Assembly: GCF_900186465.1 (NCBI RefSeq)
Contig: NZ_LT891959.1
Coordinates: 642,921 to 706,920, forward strand
Length of the DNA: 64,000 nt
Source of the DNA: Centipeda felix
Lineage (GTDB): Bacteria; Bacillota; Negativicutes; Selenomonadales; Selenomonadaceae
Direction: 5' to 3'
Under the pieces are notes generated by a model. It was not told the origin of the DNA. It worked only from the letters and a program-made list of their open reading frames with translations, and searched no databases. Positions within the stretch are counted from its first letter, which is position 1. Each line of letters starts with the position of its first letter. The translations under genes and the position numbers were made by a program. Below, one piece after another: positions 62,243 to 64,000 of this stretch.

Positions 62243-62304
62243 CAGAAAAATGTTCGCTGTCAGATGTTATGAACAAACGGAAACGTAACCATACGACACT
62301 CCTA

Positions 62305-62441
62305 AGCAAACCCTAGTGGAGCAAGCGGAAGCGAGTGTGCGACCCGCCCCCTGCGGATTTCTTTCGTTCAAGCGCAGCGCGTTTAAGAAGTCCGCAGGTA
62401 TTTAGGCGGACGAGCACACGACCGCTTGCGTAACGAGGCGT
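62305..62441 (-). repeat. Structured dispersed repeat, copy B
   Basis: Related to 7117-7264 in inverted orientation. The outer stem GCAAGCGG (62321-62328) pairs perfectly with CCGCTTGC (62422-62429), GTGTGC with GCACAC, and the apical stem CTGCGGATTTCTT (62351-62363) pairs with AAGAAGTCCGCAG (62385-62397, one G-U). It lies inside the metal transporter operon between the binding-protein and ATPase genes, so the operon mRNA would carry it, in the same sense as copy A relative to its neighbours. Confidence 0.85.
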
Positions 62442-62489
62442 TTGCGTGGAGTTCGTACGGATAAAGAAACCATACAGAAGAGGCGCAGA

Positions 62490-63212
62490 ATGGAAGGAAC
62501 GAACAGCGTCATACATATCGAAGATCTCACAATGGCATACCGCGATACCCCCGTGCTCTGGGACATCGACCTCGACGTGCCGGAGTGCGTGCGCTGTGCG
62601 ATCGCAGGGCCGAACGGCGCGGGCAAATCCACCCTGCTGAAGGGGATCCTCGGGCTCCTTAAGCCCGTCTCGGGTGCGGTGCTGCTCTGGGGAAAGCCGC
62701 TCTCTGCCGTGCACAAACAGATCGCCTATGTGCCGCAGCGCGGCTCGGTGCACTGGGACTTCCCAACGACGGTCTTCGATGTTGTGCTCATGGGACGCTA
62801 TGCCCATCTGGGGCTCGTTCACCGCCCCGGCAAGGAGGATCGCGCGCTTGCGATGGAGGCACTCGACAAGATGAAGATGGCAGACTTCGCCGACCGTCAG
62901 ATCTCGGAGCTCTCGGGGGGGCAGAAGCAGCGGGTCTTTATCGCGCGCGCACTCGCGCAGGACGCACAGCTCTACATCATGGATGAGCCGCTTGCGGGCG
63001 TTGATGAGACGACGGAACGCATCATCATGGACAAGTTTATGGATTTACAGAAAGAAAAGCGCACGGTCATCGCCGTCCATCACGATCTCAGCACGCTCGA
63101 TGCCTATTTCGACTATCTTGTCGTGCTGAACCGCACGGTAAAGGCATCGGGCTATCTCGCAGACATCGATAAGGAGGCGGCACTCGCGCGCGCCTACCGC
63201 GTGAAGGAGTGA
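62490..63212 (+). CDS. Zinc/manganese ABC transporter ATP-binding protein
   Basis: The 240-residue ABC ATPase has Walker A GPNGAGKSTLLKGIL, Q-loop YVPQRGSVHWDFPTTVFDVVLMGRY, signature LSGGQKQRVFIARAL, Walker B LYIMDEPLAGVD and H-loop VHHDLS. It resembles the MntB/TroB/SitB group. The start at 62490 (MEGTNSVIHIEDL) has AGAGG upstream; an in-frame ATG at 62442 lies at the edge of the repeat. The permease gene follows after 3 bases. Confidence 0.94.
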   Translation: MEGTNSVIHIEDLTMAYRDTPVLWDIDLDVPECVRCAIAGPNGAGKSTLLKGILGLLKPVSGAVLLWGKPLSAVHKQIAYVPQRGSVHWDFPTTVFDVVLMGRYAHLGLVHRPGKEDRALAMEALDKMKMADFADRQISELSGGQKQRVFIARALAQDAQLYIMDEPLAGVDETTERIIMDKFMDLQKEKRTVIAVHHDLSTLDAYFDYLVVLNRTVKASGYLADIDKEAALARAYRVKE

Positions 63213-63215
63213 GCG

Positions 63216-64000
63216 ATGGACATTCTGACGAACTACACCTTTCAGATCGTTGCGCTCGGCAGCGTTCTCCTCGCCGTCGCCGCCGCCCCCGTCGGCGCAT
63301 TCAGCGTCTACAAGGGGCAGAGCCTCATCGGCGATGCGATTGGGCACTCGACCTTCCCCGGCATCATCCTTGCCTACATGGCATTCGCGACACGCAGCCC
63401 CGTCATCCTCCTCGCAGGAGCAATCGCGGCAGGGGCGGCAAGCTACGCGCTCATCCAGCTCGCACACAGGGACAAGCGTCTGGGGCTTGATGCAAATCTC
63501 GCAATCTTCCTCTCGGGCTTCTTCGGCCTTGGCATGGCACTCAAGAGTTTTATCCAAGGAAATCCCGACTACGCAGGCGCGTCACAGGCGGGACTCGGAA
63601 CGTACATCTTCGGACAGGCGGCGTACATGCTTGAGGCGGATGTCCTGCTGATCGCCGCCATCTCCGCCCTCGTGCTCACGCTCCTGCTGCTCTTTTACAA
63701 GGAGCTGAAACTCTTCGTCTTTGATGCGGAGTATGCCGAGGTCGTCGGACTGCCCTGCCGTCTGCTGAACCTCCTCCTGCTCGTCATGACGATTGCCGTC
63801 ATCGGCATCGGGATCAAGGCGGTCGGCGCAATCCTCATCAGCTCCTTCCTCATTATCCCCTGCGTTGCCGCAAATCAGTGGTCGAACAACTTTGCACGCG
63901 TGCTCTTCCTGAGCAGCCTCATCGGTGCGGTCTCCGCGCTCATCGGAACATACATCAGCACACTCGAACAGGGCATGTCGACGGGGCCGTCCATCATCCT
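63216..64000 (+). CDS. Zinc/manganese ABC transporter permease (3' end beyond window)
   Basis: The reading frame from ATG 63216 (MDILTNYTFQIVALGSVLLAVAAAPVGAF) is open to the window end, 261 codons. It has about eight membrane segments and the family pattern VYKGQSLIGDAIGHSTFPGIILAYM (first helices), AEYAEVVGLPCRLLNLLLLVMTIAVIGIGIKAVGAILISSFLIIPC. It is the channel of the ABC transporter. GGAGTGAGCG precedes the start. Family length is about 280-300, so little is missing. Confidence 0.92.
   Translation, partial: MDILTNYTFQIVALGSVLLAVAAAPVGAFSVYKGQSLIGDAIGHSTFPGIILAYMAFATRSPVILLAGAIAAGAASYALIQLAHRDKRLGLDANLAIFLSGFFGLGMALKSFIQGNPDYAGASQAGLGTYIFGQAAYMLEADVLLIAAISALVLTLLLLFYKELKLFVFDAEYAEVVGLPCRLLNLLLLVMTIAVIGIGIKAVGAILISSFLIIPCVAANQWSNNFARVLFLSSLIGAVSALIGTYISTLEQGMSTGPSII

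Noticed and set aside
1-64000. CRISPR array, rRNA genes, prophage or integrase with attachment sites
   Set aside because: No regular spaced repeats, rRNA sequence, phage structural gene or integrase was seen; the two tRNA genes have no repeated 3' ends nearby.

Overview
The window reads as a chromosomal segment of a diderm Firmicute of the Negativicutes, most likely Selenomonadaceae (Selenomonas, Centipeda or Mitsuokella type). The evidence is a GC-rich coding style, a Bacillus-type FNR with a C-terminal Cys cluster, a Firmicutes-style division and cell-wall (dcw) cluster carrying the DUF881 and small basic protein genes, a MurE with the DNPR motif of meso-diaminopimelate ligases, and clear sigma-A promoters. 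The genus is an inference from gene content. No prophage, intact insertion sequence, CRISPR array or rRNA operon is visible.

Layout. 1-1.1 kb: the start of an M20 amidohydrolase (cut by the window edge) and two tandem tRNA-Val genes (GAC, CAC), each with its own terminator. 1.1-2.4 kb: a flavin-reductase-like protein and a Crp/Fnr regulator. 2.4-20 kb, mostly minus strand: bioB, a GT41 (O-GlcNAc transferase-like) protein, a metallophosphoesterase, an AEC carrier, uvrA-uvrB, an HD-GYP protein missing its HD histidine, leuS, a soluble FIST-MCP chemoreceptor and an amino-acid permease. 19.7-21 kb: a secreted DUF4163/DUF3298-like protein and a YigZ protein. 21-23.2 kb: divergent fnr and narK around a perfect FNR box. 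23.3-30.4 kb: ThrE-type exporter, DUF819 protein, alr, ald and an APC permease. 30.5-36.3 kb: NCS2-type permease, glucosaminidase, an unusual ABC-F ATPase, an AarF/UbiB kinase and aroH, then a nuclease-type pseudogene.

37.2-51.1 kb is the dcw cluster on the minus strand: mraZ-rsmH-ftsL-murE-murF-mraY-murD-murG-murC::ddl-ftsQ-DUF881-sbp-ftsZ. It is tightly packed with many 4-bp overlaps. It lacks ftsI, ftsW, murB and ftsA, and murC is fused to ddl. A four-box, 10-bp-periodic MraZ operator lies just downstream of the mraZ promoter. Directly downstream of the wall genes' neighbourhood come asd-dapB (lysine/DAP), recG, pckA, thrC and ybaK. From 59.5 kb on the plus strand: nadE with a degenerate glutaminase domain, and a Zn/Mn ABC transporter operon behind a Fur-family box; its permease gene runs off the window.

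The most unusual features are two small dispersed repeat families. One is a ~160-bp MITE-like element with inverted terminal repeats and apparent 2-bp target duplications (three copies at 27.2, 57.0 and 58.8 kb; two copies supply the stop codons of thrC and ybaK). The other is a ~140-bp element with strongly covarying stems (two copies, at 7.1 and 62.3 kb, both in the same orientation relative to the surrounding operon). The second family looks like a structured RNA or an RNA-like palindromic repeat. Several enzymes also show lost or swapped key residues (HD-GYP, ABC-F, NadE glutaminase, AroH).
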